Origin: Polytrichum commune
Lineage: Eukaryota; Streptophyta; Polytrichopsida; Polytrichales; Polytrichaceae
NCBI GenBank assembly: GCA_950295325.1
Contig: OX485805.1
Span: 3,038,501-3,102,500, forward strand
Length of the DNA stretch: 64,000 bases
Direction: 5' to 3'
Shown here piece after piece: positions 45,400 to 61,406 of this stretch. Below the pieces are notes generated by a model that did no database searches, was not told the DNA's origin, and saw only the letters and a list, made by a program, of their open reading frames with translations. Both the position numbers and the translations under genes were made by a program. The first letter of the stretch is position 1; each line of letters begins with the position of its first letter.

Positions 45400-48300
45400 C
45401 CAATTAGTGGGTTGGGCCTCTCCATTGATGTAGCAAGAGGCTAATTAACTAATAAACCACTTCTCTAATCCCCACAACCACCACAGCTTGCACATTATTG
45501 CCACTAAGGCGGATATATAAATGGAACATAAGCTGATTCGGGCAGACAAAGTGGCATGAAATTTGTGCAGTATAATTATTCGGAGATGGAGTAGAGGAAA
45601 TTGCAAGTTGTTTCATAATTTTATTCCCATGTATGTAATTAGGTACATTTTCTCAAAGACGCAAGTAAGTCGAACGCCCTTCTTGTATAGAAGAGTCTCC
45701 CCAATTTGAGCATTAAAGTATATTGGTCTGGATACGCATGCAGACAAAATGGTTAGTTCAGTGGGCACCCAAAAGTGAATGCACTTCATAATTACACTAT
45801 ACACTCTGTAATATTACACTTGTGGGAACCAAAGTTCGCATGATAGTAAGGAGGTTTGCAACGTTATCATGAACGTGTGATGAAAGAGAACTGTGAATAG
45901 CATGGAGAACCCAAATAAGCTTTTCAAAACTAACTTGTGTACAAACTCTCACGAAAATCATAACAAAGTATAATTTGATTTGTGTCTCGACCCTCCAAAG
46001 AAGTAACAAATGTACAAACTTATTTTAAAGACCTAGAGTAAATACAAACACATTAGAATAATTATGCAAAATGCTCGAGCACTTTTGGGATTGTGTGTTC
46101 GATGCTTCCATCACAAGTAAAAAAGATTGTGCAGAAAATAACGGCAATCGTTTTCCCATTGTGGTTATTTCAACCACCCTAATTTGCAGTTGCTAAACAA
46201 CTGCTTTTTTTCTTTTTCTTTTCCGACTACAATTTTATTTTATTTTAAATTGGGCGTGCAATACACCATTTCAAAGGTATTTTCAAGAAATTTTCAATTT
46301 TATATTACAAGCCCCCAAATTCCTAAAATTTTATTTGATAAACCAAGAAAACAAATATGCATTCATTTAGCGACTGCGGATCATGGTGGTAAAAAAAACC
46401 ACAACGGGAAATCGACTATGGATTCTTTTCACAATGTTTTCTACTAGTGCATGTACTTGGCCGTATTTGAACCCTTGCATCAACCTCTTTCTTCAATACA
46501 TGGACATCATTAGAATACTCTTTAATTCAAATAAAATGGTTGAGTAGTGATCACATTGGAAAGAAATTCTAAATGACTTGAAATTAAAGCAAGGGTGTTT
46601 TGAAACATCAAATTGTTTTCTTTAAAGATTTAGTAAGTCGATTATACCATTCAAAGTTCAAAAGCATATGCCAGAAAGTAAACAACATGGTCAGTGTAGG
46701 AAATTGATCATTCAATATACCGATGCCTTATGTTTTTCAGACATTTGTATTTATAGATTTGTGAGTCAAATACCTTCCAAATACAAAGAAATTTGTGTGT
46801 TTAATGCCTAAAGGTTTGACATCTTTGTGGTAAGAAAATAGTGAAGAATACAAAGAGCAACCTATCAAAAATAACAATCAACCATAGATGGTCGTTTTAG
46901 ATCTACCCATGCATCCAGTTGAAGCTTCTTGACCAAATCTCACATTTCATGACCAAGCAAATCGCATAATTTCAAAAAAAATCCACTCAATCTATTCCAT
47001 TAAAGTAATATGTATCCGCAATTTCTTGGTAGGCAAAAGATTTGGTAGATCTTGTGACCAACTCAAAGTTGCTTGGTTACCACACTAGTTCATATCATGC
47101 TAAGAACATTATCTGTAATGAAATTCAAAATAATGTTTCCAAGTTATCCCTATCCCAAGTATATATGTGACATGGAGTACATGAATGTATATTTAGGTGT
47201 TTTTGGATTTACCCCAACACGCCCAAGCGTTTTCATGTACCTTAATCCTAAAATAATGTGAAAGTTGCAAGGCCAAAGAGAAACATCTTTGTAGCACATT
47301 TTTTCTTCTTTTATAGCTCACATAGTCACATCAAGACATCTAATGTTTCAAAGTCATGTGATATCCATGTATCAATACACATTAGTTTAAAGTTCTTATG
47401 TTGTGTAAGATATAGCATCATGACGTTCAATTTTTAATTTGACAACGTGATGCTTGGATCACCAAAAACAACAATTAGCAAAATCATGAATTGCAAAGTT
47501 CTAAGCGGAAAAAACAAATTTCAATATTTTGGACACCACAACATGCAATATGCATTTAAGAAAATTTTAAACAAATTCCAAATGACCCACTAGCCTTTGC
47601 AAACCTTCTTCAAATGACAAATGCAAAAATTTAGAAATTCTTGTTGACAAATGGGAAACACAATCTCAAATATTTGAGACAACATAGTCGGTTCCAAGTA
47701 TCAAGAACAATTTCAAAAAAGAAATTTCAAGTGTTTAATTTTTTTCCAAGTTGTGTTCACAATATTGTATTTATTGTTAACAGCCAAAAACAAAAATAAT
47801 GATTTTTTGAAACCACAAAGTTGATTCCACATTTTCATAATATTTTAAGAAATAAAATTCAAATGACTAAGCATCGCATTAAAAATATTCCAAATGATCA
47901 TAAAAATTATAAATTTGTTCACAAATGATCATTCCAAATTAGAAATTAGAAATTCCAACACAAAATTTGAAACTTTTGAAAACAGAAAGTTGGTTCCAAA
48001 TTTTGAAAACGATTCAATATAGTATGCCTTACATGGAAAACAACGCTTTTAAAGCTTCCCAAACAATGTCCAAAAACTTGGAATTTGTCGTTTAGATGCA
48101 TAATACACACATTTCAAATTTTTGAAACCACAAAGTATAAATTGACCGTACTCTAATTTGTTGAAGTCCCCTTTCAGTCACTAATGAGAAGCACCTTATA
48201 CTATACCGATCTAGTAATAGTAAACAATACTACATGTTTGAAGCAACAATTTCAGGGCTGGGGATTTGTGGCACTCATGTATTTTCATTAGTGTAAGTTC

Positions 48301-49118
48301 ATTCATCTTTGCAGATGAGATGAACCACTTTAGACACTATCTTACGTCTTCGGCTCCTTGTCTCAAGGGTTTAAAAAATACCAAGTTTTAGTAGTTCTAA
48401 ATAATCCCAATCTAATCTAATACTTAAGGCAATAATATAAAGGGTGTTAGACATAAGAAAAAATGCCTCATATAGAAGCAAGTGGGTGCATCATGCGTTG
48501 CCAATCTATCATTACTAGTCCGGTTAATTTAAAGAAATTAATATGGGCGGACGTTAAATACCCCCTCACAAACTGTTGGCCATCCCGCCTAATTTCGAAG
48601 AAAACATTGCTCTTGCATTCTTGAAGGCCACTTGACTACAAATCCCATATTGAATGCACTTCACCTTCAAGGTCTAAAATCCAATATATATATATATGTG
48701 CACTTCCAATTAGTAAATAAGCAATTGATTGGGATTTCATTCTGGAAGTGAAACCATCAATCAAGCACTTAATTAACTTGGAGGTCAAAAACATTACAAA
48801 ATCCTCATTAATATTCAGGTTATAATTTTGTGACGTACCATTTTCCATTATCTTTGTCATTCTAATAATAGATTAGTACAAGTGTTCATAAGATGACCAA
48901 AATGACATAATGAAGATAGAGTATAAAACATATAACAAAAAATATTATATAGAAATCAATTTTATTTTTTAGATAATATAATATGAGGTATAAATAAATG
49001 GTATGTTATTTGGCATTAGACTTGTGGGACAACGTTATGGATGGGGTATACTCAAAAAATCATAAGTTTCTGACTATAGCCGATCTGAATTATTGTAATA
49101 TTTTATCCTCATCACATA
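45400..49118. other. Gene-poor AT-rich region
   Basis: About 3.7 kb of strongly AT-rich sequence with many AAATTT-type runs. No protein, RNA gene or terminal repeats recognised. Ends at the target site of the MULE-like element (ATCACATA, 49111-49118). Confidence 0.45.
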
Positions 49119-49424
49119 GGGGATCGCTATTTCCACACCTTTTTTGGCTAGATTCACACCTTTTTGCTGGTTCGGTTGGCGTTGCACTGAGGCGCTACAT
49201 ATAAGATTCTTCATGGTGCATCCGGACCGTTGATCCACCAAGGCCCATCCGAGGGCGTCAATGATCCTAGGTGGCGGTGGGGTGGGGGGCGGGGGTGGTG
49301 CTTGCCACCAAGGCGGGGTGGGGCCGTGGGCCTCATGTCTTTTTTGGGGAGGCCGGATTTAGGGTGGTGTCGGGCCTAGTGGCTAGGCGGGCCCAGTGGC
49401 TAGGCCTACTTATTATATAACTAG

Positions 49425-49545
49425 TTGGTCACCCTTACTCTACTTACTAAATAACTAGTTGGTTAGCCTTACTCTACTTACTAAATGACTAGTTGTTAGC
49501 CTTACTCTACTTACTAAATAACTAGTCATTTAGTAAGTAGAGCAG
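49425..49545 (+). repeat. Subterminal tandem repeats, left arm of the MULE-like element
   Basis: Three to four units of about 34 bp with core CTTACTCTACTTACTAAAT and ACTAGTTGG spacers. The inverse array lies at 50418-50590 with about five units, so unit number differs between arms. Confidence 0.85.
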
Positions 49546-50417
49546 TGTCCGAAAAGTTTTTGAAGTTATTGAGGTTAATTGCCTACCTCTTTAAAAGGGC
49601 ATAGGCTATTTCCCTCATGGCATAGGTTGCATCCTACAATATCAAATTTTTGTAAGTTGAAAACCTTTTGAGTTTTTAAGTTACCCGCCAATTGCCTTCA
49701 AAACTAATTTTTAGTAGGTTAAAATCCTTCATATCTTTTAATGTTGTAGGCTTTAAATTCAAAATTTGAGTATTAAGTGGTATCCTTGGTAGGAATTGAA
49801 CCTGGCTAAGCCCTTCACCACGTTTGAAGGCCAAGGATTAACCAACTCCAGCAAAAACCTCGCACACACACACACACAGTTCAAATCGCTGACCTCGCAC
49901 ACACACACACAAAGTTGCTTGATCTGCGACACTTGAATTTCAACGCTGCTTGCGCGAGAGATTGAGAGAGTTGCTTGATTTGCGAGACTGTGACACTTGA
50001 ATTTCAACACAGCGAGTGAGCGAGCGAGAGAGAGAGAGAGAGAGATGCTTCACAGAGAGAGAGGAGCTGATGAGAGAGGAGTTGTGATAAATGGTATTTG
50101 TAAAGATTGGCGGGAAGGGAGTTAGGGCTATTATTGATATCCGTCTATGTGCCACCCAAGAGCCCCGAGTATTAGCCTAAAGATATGTACTTAGGTCAAC
50201 TAATTTCCCAATTTGAAGAAGGATGAATGGCTAAAATCCTCTCTTTTAAAAACTTTGTAGGCAAAATTTCCTACATGTTTTTTATCACATAGGTTGATAT
50301 CCTATGTTTTTAAATTGTCCATAGGCTCTTTGTCCTACACTTTCAAAATTTTATAGGCTAAGTCACAAATTTTGTAGGCTGCATTTACACTAGCCTTAGG
50401 CTCTTGGCGGACTATGA

Positions 50418-50590
50418 AGTAGAGTAAGGCTAATTAACTAGTTATTTAGTAAGTAGAGTAAGGGTAACCAACTAGTCATTTAGTAAGTAGAGTAAGGCTA
50501 ACCAACTAGTCATTTAGTAAGTAGAGTAAGGCTAACCAACTAGTTATTTAGTAAGTAGAGTAAGGGTGACCAACTAGTTATATAATAAGT
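50418..50590 (-). repeat. Subterminal tandem repeats, right arm of the MULE-like element
   Basis: About five units of ATTTAGTAAGTAGAGTAAG with CCAACTAGT spacers, inverse to 49425-49545. More units than the left arm, as expected from slippage or unequal exchange. Confidence 0.85.
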
Positions 50591-50887
50591 AGGCCTAGCC
50601 ACTGGGCCCGCCTAGCCACTAGGCCCGACACCACCCTAAATCCGGCCTCCCCCAAAAAGACATGAGGCCCACGGCCCCACCCCGCCTTGGTGGCAAGCAC
50701 CACCCCCGCCCCCCACCCCACCGCCACCTAGGATCATTGACGCCCTCGGATGGGCCTTGGTGGATCAACGGTCCGGATGCACCATGAAGAATCTTATATA
50801 TAGCGCCTCAGTGCAACGCCAACCGAACCAGCAAAAAGGTGTGAATCTAGCCAAAAAAGGTGTGGAAATAGCGATCCCCATCACATA

Positions 50888-52090
50888 TTGTATAATCTTT
50901 AAAATCACATGATGTATATTGATTATGTTGAAATAAAATTTATAATAATAATAAATTTATAATTATTGAATTGATTTTTGAATTCACCAATCTACCATAA
51001 GGTGATATATATTATTTTGGCATATTACAAATGTTTGAGCAATCAAACACGTGAAAAATAAAGGAATTATGAACAAAAAAAATGTCTATGACAACACGTC
51101 ATAATTATATGTTGCACACGTTGATATCTTGTGATATTTATCAAAATAACCATGTGGAATTAAAGCCACATCATGGCCTTGGAAACAACTCATGGGAGGT
51201 TAGAAAATAGGCTTAGAGCATCCAAGGCCACATCATTGCCCCTTGCCAACTAATTGATATTTACAAAATAGCTAGTAATTCACAATAGCTATAAATGAGA
51301 AAATTGGTCTTACATGCCAACTCGGAGGTTTTTCACTAAAGTTATCTCCATCCGAGCTTCTTGATGGACTCATCCAATTTTTGTTACTGGATGACTTTAC
51401 TTGAGTGCCATGAATCCCTAGCCCAATTTCAGCACCATCTACCTTACATGCCACGTTTTGTTTGATACATGTATTTTACACATTTTATGAATACTCGTTC
51501 ATTTACAAAATTCTCTCGGTATTTGGCAAACATGTTCTACATTTTTTCAAAATTGCAACAACAAATCCAAACATCCCAAAAGCCCATGAGATTCGGAAAC
51601 CAAAGAAAACAAGAATCAATATACTTAGGTGTAAAACAACCGAATGTTCATGTTTCATGAATGTTCCCTCCCTTGTTACTTTATAAATGCGAGGGTGCAT
51701 TAATTCCTCACCAAATTAAGAAAGGGCTGACGTCAGAGCCCACAATCAAGCAACCCTAATAATTCGACAATTGTAATACTCATCATCTCTCCGAACAATT
51801 CGACAGTCTGCATCGATTCATGCCCGATTGACTCAACCAAGCAACCTGGATTAGATTCATTTTCCAATCCCCGGCGTTTTCCTGTTTGAAATGCCATTTT
51901 AACCTTCACACATTTTGTGTGTTCCTCTTTGATGAGGGCGTTGTGGCTGCACTCCCACATTCGCCCGCTTACAATTCCTGCCACCGGCCTGCAATCCCTC
52001 CGTGGCCGAGAATTTGCAGCTAAGCCTAGTATTTGGGTTCCTGGTTCTGGGAGGTTTGGTCCAAAAGTGACGTGTGGTGGTTTGGTAGAC
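50888..52090. other. Upstream region of the methyltransferase gene
   Basis: No separate gene recognised. The part nearest 52091 should hold the promoter and 5' UTR of the methyltransferase. An open frame continues upstream in the same phase to 51917, but similarity to the family starts only at the chosen start codon. Confidence 0.4.
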
Positions 52091-54538
<2,448 letters not shown>

Positions 54539-54929
54539 TTGTTCACAAATTGTCATGGGTTCCCAAATCATTTGTACCAATTGTATCAATGGCAGCAGAC
54601 TACAGTAGTGATTATTTATTGCAGGCTGAAAGCCATTTCCCACAACCAAGATTTTCCAGTATTAAGTGAAATTGTTGTGTATTGGGACTTGGACCTGAAA
54701 ATGAATCTGTGAGTATTAAGCATTAAGGAGGTTGCTTAAGGTACCTACACTGATATGCACAATTAGGTTGCCTTTGCGAATAGGTTTCCTCTTTCTAAAC
54801 CCATGCAAAGCCCCTTGGGTCAGTACCAAATCACAAAAATTAACATATTTGTTCATTCATCCGTAGTGAAATTATAAGTCCTATATTTTGTTACTGTTGT
54901 AATAAATAACCAAAATAGTATGAATTTTT
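54539..54929. other. Methyltransferase 3' UTR and spacer
   Basis: Follows the methyltransferase stop codon. Its first ~200 bases are duplicated downstream of the pseudogene at 40770-40990, so the duplication extended past the coding end. No other feature seen. Confidence 0.5.
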
Positions 54930-55530
54930 GTGTATTTTTGCTAATTAGCGTGGGGAACCTAAAACTTTACGTCTCTAGAAATCGCATGAGACCAAAACAT
55001 ACCCAACGTGAGGTGAAAGTACGGCAAGCATTTATAACGTGTGTCACAAATTCTCATTTAATGCTTGTGGAGTGTATCTCATTTATACAATGCGTTTACA
55101 ACTTCCGTTTCCAAGGGTTTCTTGAGAAGTATAAAGACAAACAGAAGGCACCATCGAATGATTCCATCCTTACATTTAGAAATTCAAAGTTGAACTTGTT
55201 GAACTTTGTTGAACATGATTGGAACGACGTGCATGATCAGTTTAAGTGCACGAGAATCTTCACCTTGTGAAAAACATGTAGATATAATTTCTAAAACTGT
55301 GGCAAGTGGCAACAATTTCGCTTCAGATTTACTAATCACCTTTAAACATGTTAAGAGTCATTGCCTCGAGTGCCCGGAGACAGGAAATTATTGCATAAAA
55401 CAGCACCTCTCATTCATCCAACATGAAAGCCCTGAAATAGGATGCAGTCCGGAAGTTATCTGACACCGAAATTAGCCTCAGACCAAGTCATTTTAGGTGA
55501 CTCCACCACAAACCTAGAGGATCGAGCTTT
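54930..55530 (+). repeat. Dispersed repeat family D, copy 3 (diverged)
   Basis: 55398-55530 matches 33287-33480 (CACCTCTCATTCATCCAACA start, ACCACAAAC..AGAGGATCGAG end). The part from 54930 starts with CTAATTAGCGTGGGG, similar to the small foldback MITE end at 29642. The middle is not clearly alignable. Confidence 0.5.
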
Positions 55531-57561
55531 ATGTAGAAAGGATGAGAATTGCGCACGAAACAATCAAACTTCCTAGCGTTAACTCCAGACTACGACTACG
55601 ATGCTCATAATACAACTCTTTTCGAGCTCGATATGTCATATAATAGAGGTCATCAATCATGGCCCCCTTATGCTTCAAGGGTTTATATCTACTTAGTACT
55701 TTGAAACATGCAGAGGAATCTTGCGAAACATTGTTAGCATATTTCGTCAATACAAATGTTCTTTCATAATTAAACCTCGATAGAACATTTGGAGGATCAA
55801 CAAAGATGATGTATAGTTCCATCAAAGATGTGAGAACTTGTTTCATGACGTCAACATATGAGGTAAATACAGGTCATCGGTGGGCAATAAGAATCTTGAA
55901 CAAACGTGGATGTTAATAACCATCCACATTCCTGAGAAGCTGTTCTAAATGAACCCGATGAAAAACGCAAGAATATTCATGAGTTAAATTTGTCATGGAC
56001 TTCGTACAGTTCCCCAACGCGAAAATTCTGTTAATAAATCGATTCACTTCCATACGAATGGCTTACACAACCCAGCACACCTAAAAAACGCATCATAAAA
56101 ACTTCATAACTGCACCTTCAATGTCATGTGCATTGCAATACCCTGGATATATAACTGCTGAAACTCTCTGCACAAAGGAGATATCAGATGAGGTATGTTT
56201 TCAGAGCTGATTATCGGAGGCAAAAACTTACATGCATGTGCAACCCAATCCAAGCATACCAATTTTCAACATATGGTACCTTAGCCTGCATGAGTAGTGC
56301 CATTTCTTCCCTTGGAACCCAAGAAAAACTAATTGATTCGGCCGAATTATCTCTAAAAGACCACACGCAGAAATTGATCAGGTGCATGGAGCAAGTCAAT
56401 CAATTTTCTATTTTCATACACCAGGATAACAATCCAAGAGCGTAAAATCCCACGACACCCACTTGTGCCAAATTCCTGAGATGATTCTTGGAACCACCCC
56501 GCTTTTAGAAAATCTTAGCAAGGATTTTCCAAGGTACTAGAATAAAACCTAGCTGATCTGAGATTATCTGGTTTTCATAGACCCAGATTCTCAGTGGAAA
56601 CAATAATCTTATACTATGTGAGTGTGGTATGATTCTCTATCTCTAGGTGATTTGTACACCATCACAGATGACAATGTGTTGGTTAAAATTCGTTAATTGT
56701 TACATAGTTCTGTACTAGATTCATATAGATACACTACCTTTGCAACCAAGGGTACACCTCTGATCCACTGGGTGCTTGTTGAAAATACCAATCACGTTCC
56801 TTTTTGCAAGGAATAAAGTCATCCTTCCATATGCTTGCGCTGGACGAGGACGGGCTTCAAAAAAAAGTGACTGGCATACTGTAGATAGCAATATCAGCAA
56901 CTGTTAGTATATACTTACATTAAACTAAAAATACTCACAGAATTCACTACCTGAACAGATAGTTGCAGGAGTGCTGTGAAAGGAGCTAGAAAGTATAGAA
57001 ATAGTGAGTGTAGAGAAAGCACTTGTACCACATATATAGATTATCAGGCACAATGTGGCTTCCTGTTTACGATTTCAATATCTGGTTATAAGAACCAGTC
57101 ATGTTTGGCCTAGAACTAGGAGACAATCAGGAATTTCCCAGGACGTAATGTTCAGAAGCAAAGCTGTCTAGCATGGTTCATAAACTTAAGGAAATCATTA
57201 ACTCACAAATGTGGTAAAAAAGCAACATGAACACAAAATAGAAATATGAAGATAGAACCACTGTAGTGGAAGCAAGAAACTCACCGACAAAATGGTCATA
57301 CTTCATCAAGCCAGCAAAATACTTGTGGATAAAGCTAGTAAGACCTGAGAAAAGGAATTCGGATATCACTCCATGTCCACATCTAACATTCACACCACAA
57401 CACCAAAAAAGAATAAAAAATGATGACATTGTCATGATATCAGATTGCTTTTAACGACAACTTAATTATGTACACCATACCATCCAAACAAGTAAAGTAA
57501 GGAGATCAGCTGATTGGTGTACCTCATGTTTCCCATATTGAATACTCGATGACGCAATGAG
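55531..57561. other. Spacer, no gene recognised
   Basis: No recognisable coding chain. The part near 57561 should include the 3' UTR of the inositol phosphatase, which is transcribed leftwards. Confidence 0.4.
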
Positions 57562-60500
57562 CTAGTCAAAAGATTTACAGCGTTTGCGTCCATTTTTGGA
57601 TACTCTTCTAGGTCTGCAAGTTCTTTTAAGTTTGGCCTGACTAATTGCCTCCACATCAGCAATAACCTTTGCAGTAACTGGTCGATGATCAGAGAGCTGT
57701 GAGTTTACTGTCACGTAATTGAGCTGCCTTAAACCCTTTCCAGTCCAAAGAATCCGATCACACCTGAACATGCAAGGACACATATTGAGGTTGATTTTAC
57801 AAAAGTTGGAAACGAATAGGGGCATCACCCTTTGTGGAAGCCCTTCTGAAGTATTCTCTCTTGTCCTATACCTTGACAAAAGAAGCAACCACCATTTGCA
57901 CGATTGCAAGGGTCATATGATATCTAGCTTCTGATATTATAGAAACCAATACAGAAAGGCGTGCATTTTTTACATTACCATGCAGGAGTGCGTCTCTTAT
58001 CCCCTGGTTTAGCATCTTCACCATAATACTCATCAGAATCCACCACATACTTGTACGTCGGTGGAAATGAAATGGTATGCTCATGCCACCCCTCAAAAAC
58101 ACGTCCAGCATCTTTTTCGATCTTCAGCTGTAAACATCACATTTAATTGATCATAAGAATGGCTGAAGATTGAGGAGAACCATTGAAAGGAAAATAACAT
58201 GACAGGAGCCACCCAGAACCATCTTCTGCATACCTGGTCTCGTGCAAGCAGTGTCTTCCAATCACATTGATTCACTAATATCCATGTCTCCTTATCTGGC
58301 ATTTCGATTCGGTAATTTAAATCCCCAAGCCATATAATTCGGCTGCATGAAGATCATACTACAACGTCAATTGAACCCTTGAAAAGGTGATATCTTTGAT
58401 TAAAGCCAATCAAGGGGCAATGTCTTAGAAGATGTGGCAAGTTGTATTGCAAATATGACATTGTAAAGAGTCAACTACAGGGCATACTAACACTAAGACA
58501 ATTATGAACAAGGCTCAACACTATAAATATATAATGCACTCAAAGAACACCTTCGGGTAACACAAAAGCACAGTCATCAACATCAATGCAGACATGTTTC
58601 CAGGAGGTTTGAACTGACTCATGTGCCATTATTGTCTCTGGAAGCTGTGCCCCAGCAACTTTCAAAAGCCGGGGAAATGTTGTCCGCCGCAGAATATCAG
58701 ACACATCATAATTCCTGCGGAGCTCATCTCCTTCCTTATGTCCCGATGTCAAGTGTGTGCACACAAAGCAAAAGCTTGTTTGGTGGACGGACATACTCAC
58801 AGAAACAGCTCCCTGCAGCAAAATTCCCGATCAGACCTGACATGTGTATCTGACCCTGTTTTGTGCATTTTCTGGATATGTGCATCGTTTCCTTTTTTTG
58901 TAAAGGCGAAAAAGGCACTTATATGCACCCATATGTAAGAAACTGTTTGATGTCACTGAACAATTTTGGTATAATCTTCTTATATAGAAAACCACTTCCA
59001 ATATGTTAAATCCAACTGGCAGGGGCAGAAGCTTAACCATGGTGTTCTAGGAGTTCAGAAGAATCATTCGAAGATCTACTTTACTGGAATGGATAAGTAG
59101 AACAAACCTTGTTCTGGAGAAAGTTTAAAATTCCACAGCCAACAACACAAACTTTGACATTGTGAATATGTCTTCGAAGGTCTGCTCGCACCCAAATTGT
59201 TATGAACACCCCCACCATTTGTTTGCTTGCAACTCGCAAATATCGATTACAGGAATGATCAATCAGAGACCGAGAGGGGAGGTCTAAGTTTGAGTTCTCA
59301 GTCACATCGTCGTCCAGCATTGCTGCTTCATGAAGCCAGTCCTCACAGGTTTTGACGTTTCTTGTCAAATTGCGAACTGTTTCATCCATCTGCCTCTCTC
59401 TGTCCTTCATCCAATGGCTGTCACTTGACTTTAAGTTCTCCTTTAGCAACGAAGATGATTCCAGGGCATCATTATACAAAACTGTGTCCATTAAACCATC
59501 GATATCAGAAACCTCAAGAACCTCATCACTGCCATCGTCTTCAAGCCATGGCGTTGGTGGTTCACTGTAGCTGTGCAAAGGCGCCTTGGAACACTTCATT
59601 CTGTAATTTAGAGTATGGCGAATCAAGCCATCCCAAGTAGTTGTTGGAGCATCATCTTCGACGCACAACACATTATTGGTAGTAAGAGGAACAATCTCTT
59701 GAAACCTGCAGCATTCCGCTCCATGACATTACAATAGAAACCTAGAACCCAGTCTGGAACCTTCTTCACCAAAAGGAGGCATTCTCAGCTTTCTCCTATG
59801 TGTATTAAACAAGATATGTCAGACCTTATTAAATGATTGTTTTCAGCACATCATTACTTTATATTCTTGTATACTAGGTAGAAAATGTTGAAATTATGAT
59901 TGGTAACAAAGTTGTAAGGTGTGGTAAGGTGCTCCATACATTGATTCCGAATAGGTTACAAACGAAAAAATTTACCGAGCTTCCATTCTAAGAGATTCTA
60001 AACAATTGGAGTTACAATACAGGCTAGAAGTGCTTACCCAAGCACATAAATGTCAGCAGGATCTGATGTGTCTATAAAGTCATCTAAATTAATGTCATCT
60101 GGTGGAAGAAGTCCACCAACATTCCATGTGCCAACTGCGATTCTGCTCACCACAGCAAACAGACAAAATTCTCAGCAATACAAAGGAACTTAAAAGCACC
60201 ACAACTGAGATCAGGAATCAAACTAATCAAAAAGGCCAACGATTGAATAAGTAAAGCGCTGGGGACATAAGGAATGAAAAGACCTACTTGTACTCCTTAT
60301 TGACGACAAACTGGTCCCGAGGTGCGTCTGACTGTACTCGCAGCAGAACATTTTTCTCTGGCGAATCTGTCAAACCAAGAATTGAGTCAATGGGTATGCA
60401 AGTATCAAAAGATAACACTGCAAGCAACTTCGTTCTAGCTCGAAGTATGTACAAATTGATAGAATGTAGACATTTTCACTGCAAACCCTCGATTCATTCA

Positions 60501-61406
60501 TAACTGAGTTAGTTTCTAGATATAATAAATTCAGATTACAAACAAACTCTAGATATAATGACCTGAAAGAGTCATTGCTTTAATATCAAGGTCCACTTCG
60601 GACGAGCTCCTTGACTCCCCCAATTCAAGGTCTGCAAATACACAACCAGTAGTAAATACTAAGCATCATGGAGACTACACATTAAATATAACATTGTGAT
60701 AACTGCTATTGTATTTGTATAGAACTAGGCACTAGGTAGAGGTCATGTACATTGCTACATCCCAAGAAATTCCACTTCAAAGAACTGCTGAAGCCAACTC
60801 CCAAAACCTTGTCCTAGGTTATAGAAAGTGTGGGCCTGGAAAAAAACCTCACCATCAAAATCTTCAAGTTCTTCACTGGACTCTTCTGTATTAGAATCAC
60901 TGTCCTGATCAAAGTCATCTCCAGTTTGTTTGAAGTTGAACCACTTCTTTGCAAATAGCCGAGGCCAGAACTGCAAGAAAACAAATTTCCATGCAATGGT
61001 TACTGTAAAGAAAGGGTGCTTATTACAGGCAAATTTTGTGTTCAAATTGTGACAGATATATTAGTTGTATACAAAAACTCAGTATAGTATGCATGGAAAT
61101 ATGCAAATAGGAACATGCAAATAGCATTTAGGTAACCAATGTGGCTGCATCTACGTTTGTCCTTCTCCTAACACAAATAACAGAAATCTCTCTTACACAT
61201 TCCTTCAGTGACAATTTCTGCTTGTCCTACCGGCCCAGCACATTCAGATGTGGATACCCGGACCTCCAATCCTTGCGTCAAATATAGTCCAATCAATTCT
61301 TAGTGATAGTCTTTTCCTGTGACTGCAAGTCCAGTCAGTGACTCTGAACTTTTCACATCCTCAAAAGAGAGTTAAAAGGACTTACCTCAGATCGCCTGTC
61401 TTGCAT
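57562..61406 (-). CDS. Type I inositol-polyphosphate 5-phosphatase, ten coding exons
   Basis: Enzyme that removes the 5-phosphate from soluble inositol phosphates such as Ins(1,4,5)P3, and in some members phosphoinositides; it dampens inositol-phosphate signalling. Exons are 61406-61386, 60970-60853, 60631-60563, 60366-60288, 60142-60038, 59705-59108, 58812-58619, 58342-58234, 58127-57979 and 57763-57562; total 1,644 bases, 547 aa. It starts [17 protein letters not shown], the usual plant IP5P opening, then an acidic D/E/S-rich stretch. Catalytic-domain motifs: [33 protein letters not shown] (tryptophan split by an intron) and L-S-D-H-R-P-V. An acidic insert of about 100 residues (L-E-D-D-G-S-D-E-V) precedes V-G-C-G-I-L-N, as in plant homologues. 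The C terminus is basic (R-P-R-R-V-S-K). No membrane segment. The first coding exon is only 7 codons; more untranslated 5' exons probably lie at 61700-62700. Confidence 0.93.

Larger units (their letters stand above)
49119..50879. mobile_element. MULE-like non-autonomous element with ~0.4-kb terminal inverted repeats
   Basis: The 1,761-bp element begins GGGGATCGCTATTTCCACAC and ends with its inverse. The outer ~370 bp of each side are nearly identical inverse copies. They are GC-rich (about 49255-49400 and 50590-50750), followed by tandem ~34-bp units (ACTAGTTGGTTAGCCTTACT type). ATCACATA flanks both sides (49111-49118, 50880-50887) and can be read as 9 bp if one terminal C is assigned to it. 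Very long TIRs with an 8-9 bp duplication fit Mutator-like elements better than hAT. The interior is AT-rich with (CA)n and (GA)n runs (49863-49910, 50020-50045) and no transposase. Confidence 0.9.

Noticed and set aside
51917-52090. Upstream in-frame extension of the methyltransferase
   Set aside because: Open but unlike the family; similarity begins at the ATG at 52091, so the extension is treated as 5' UTR.
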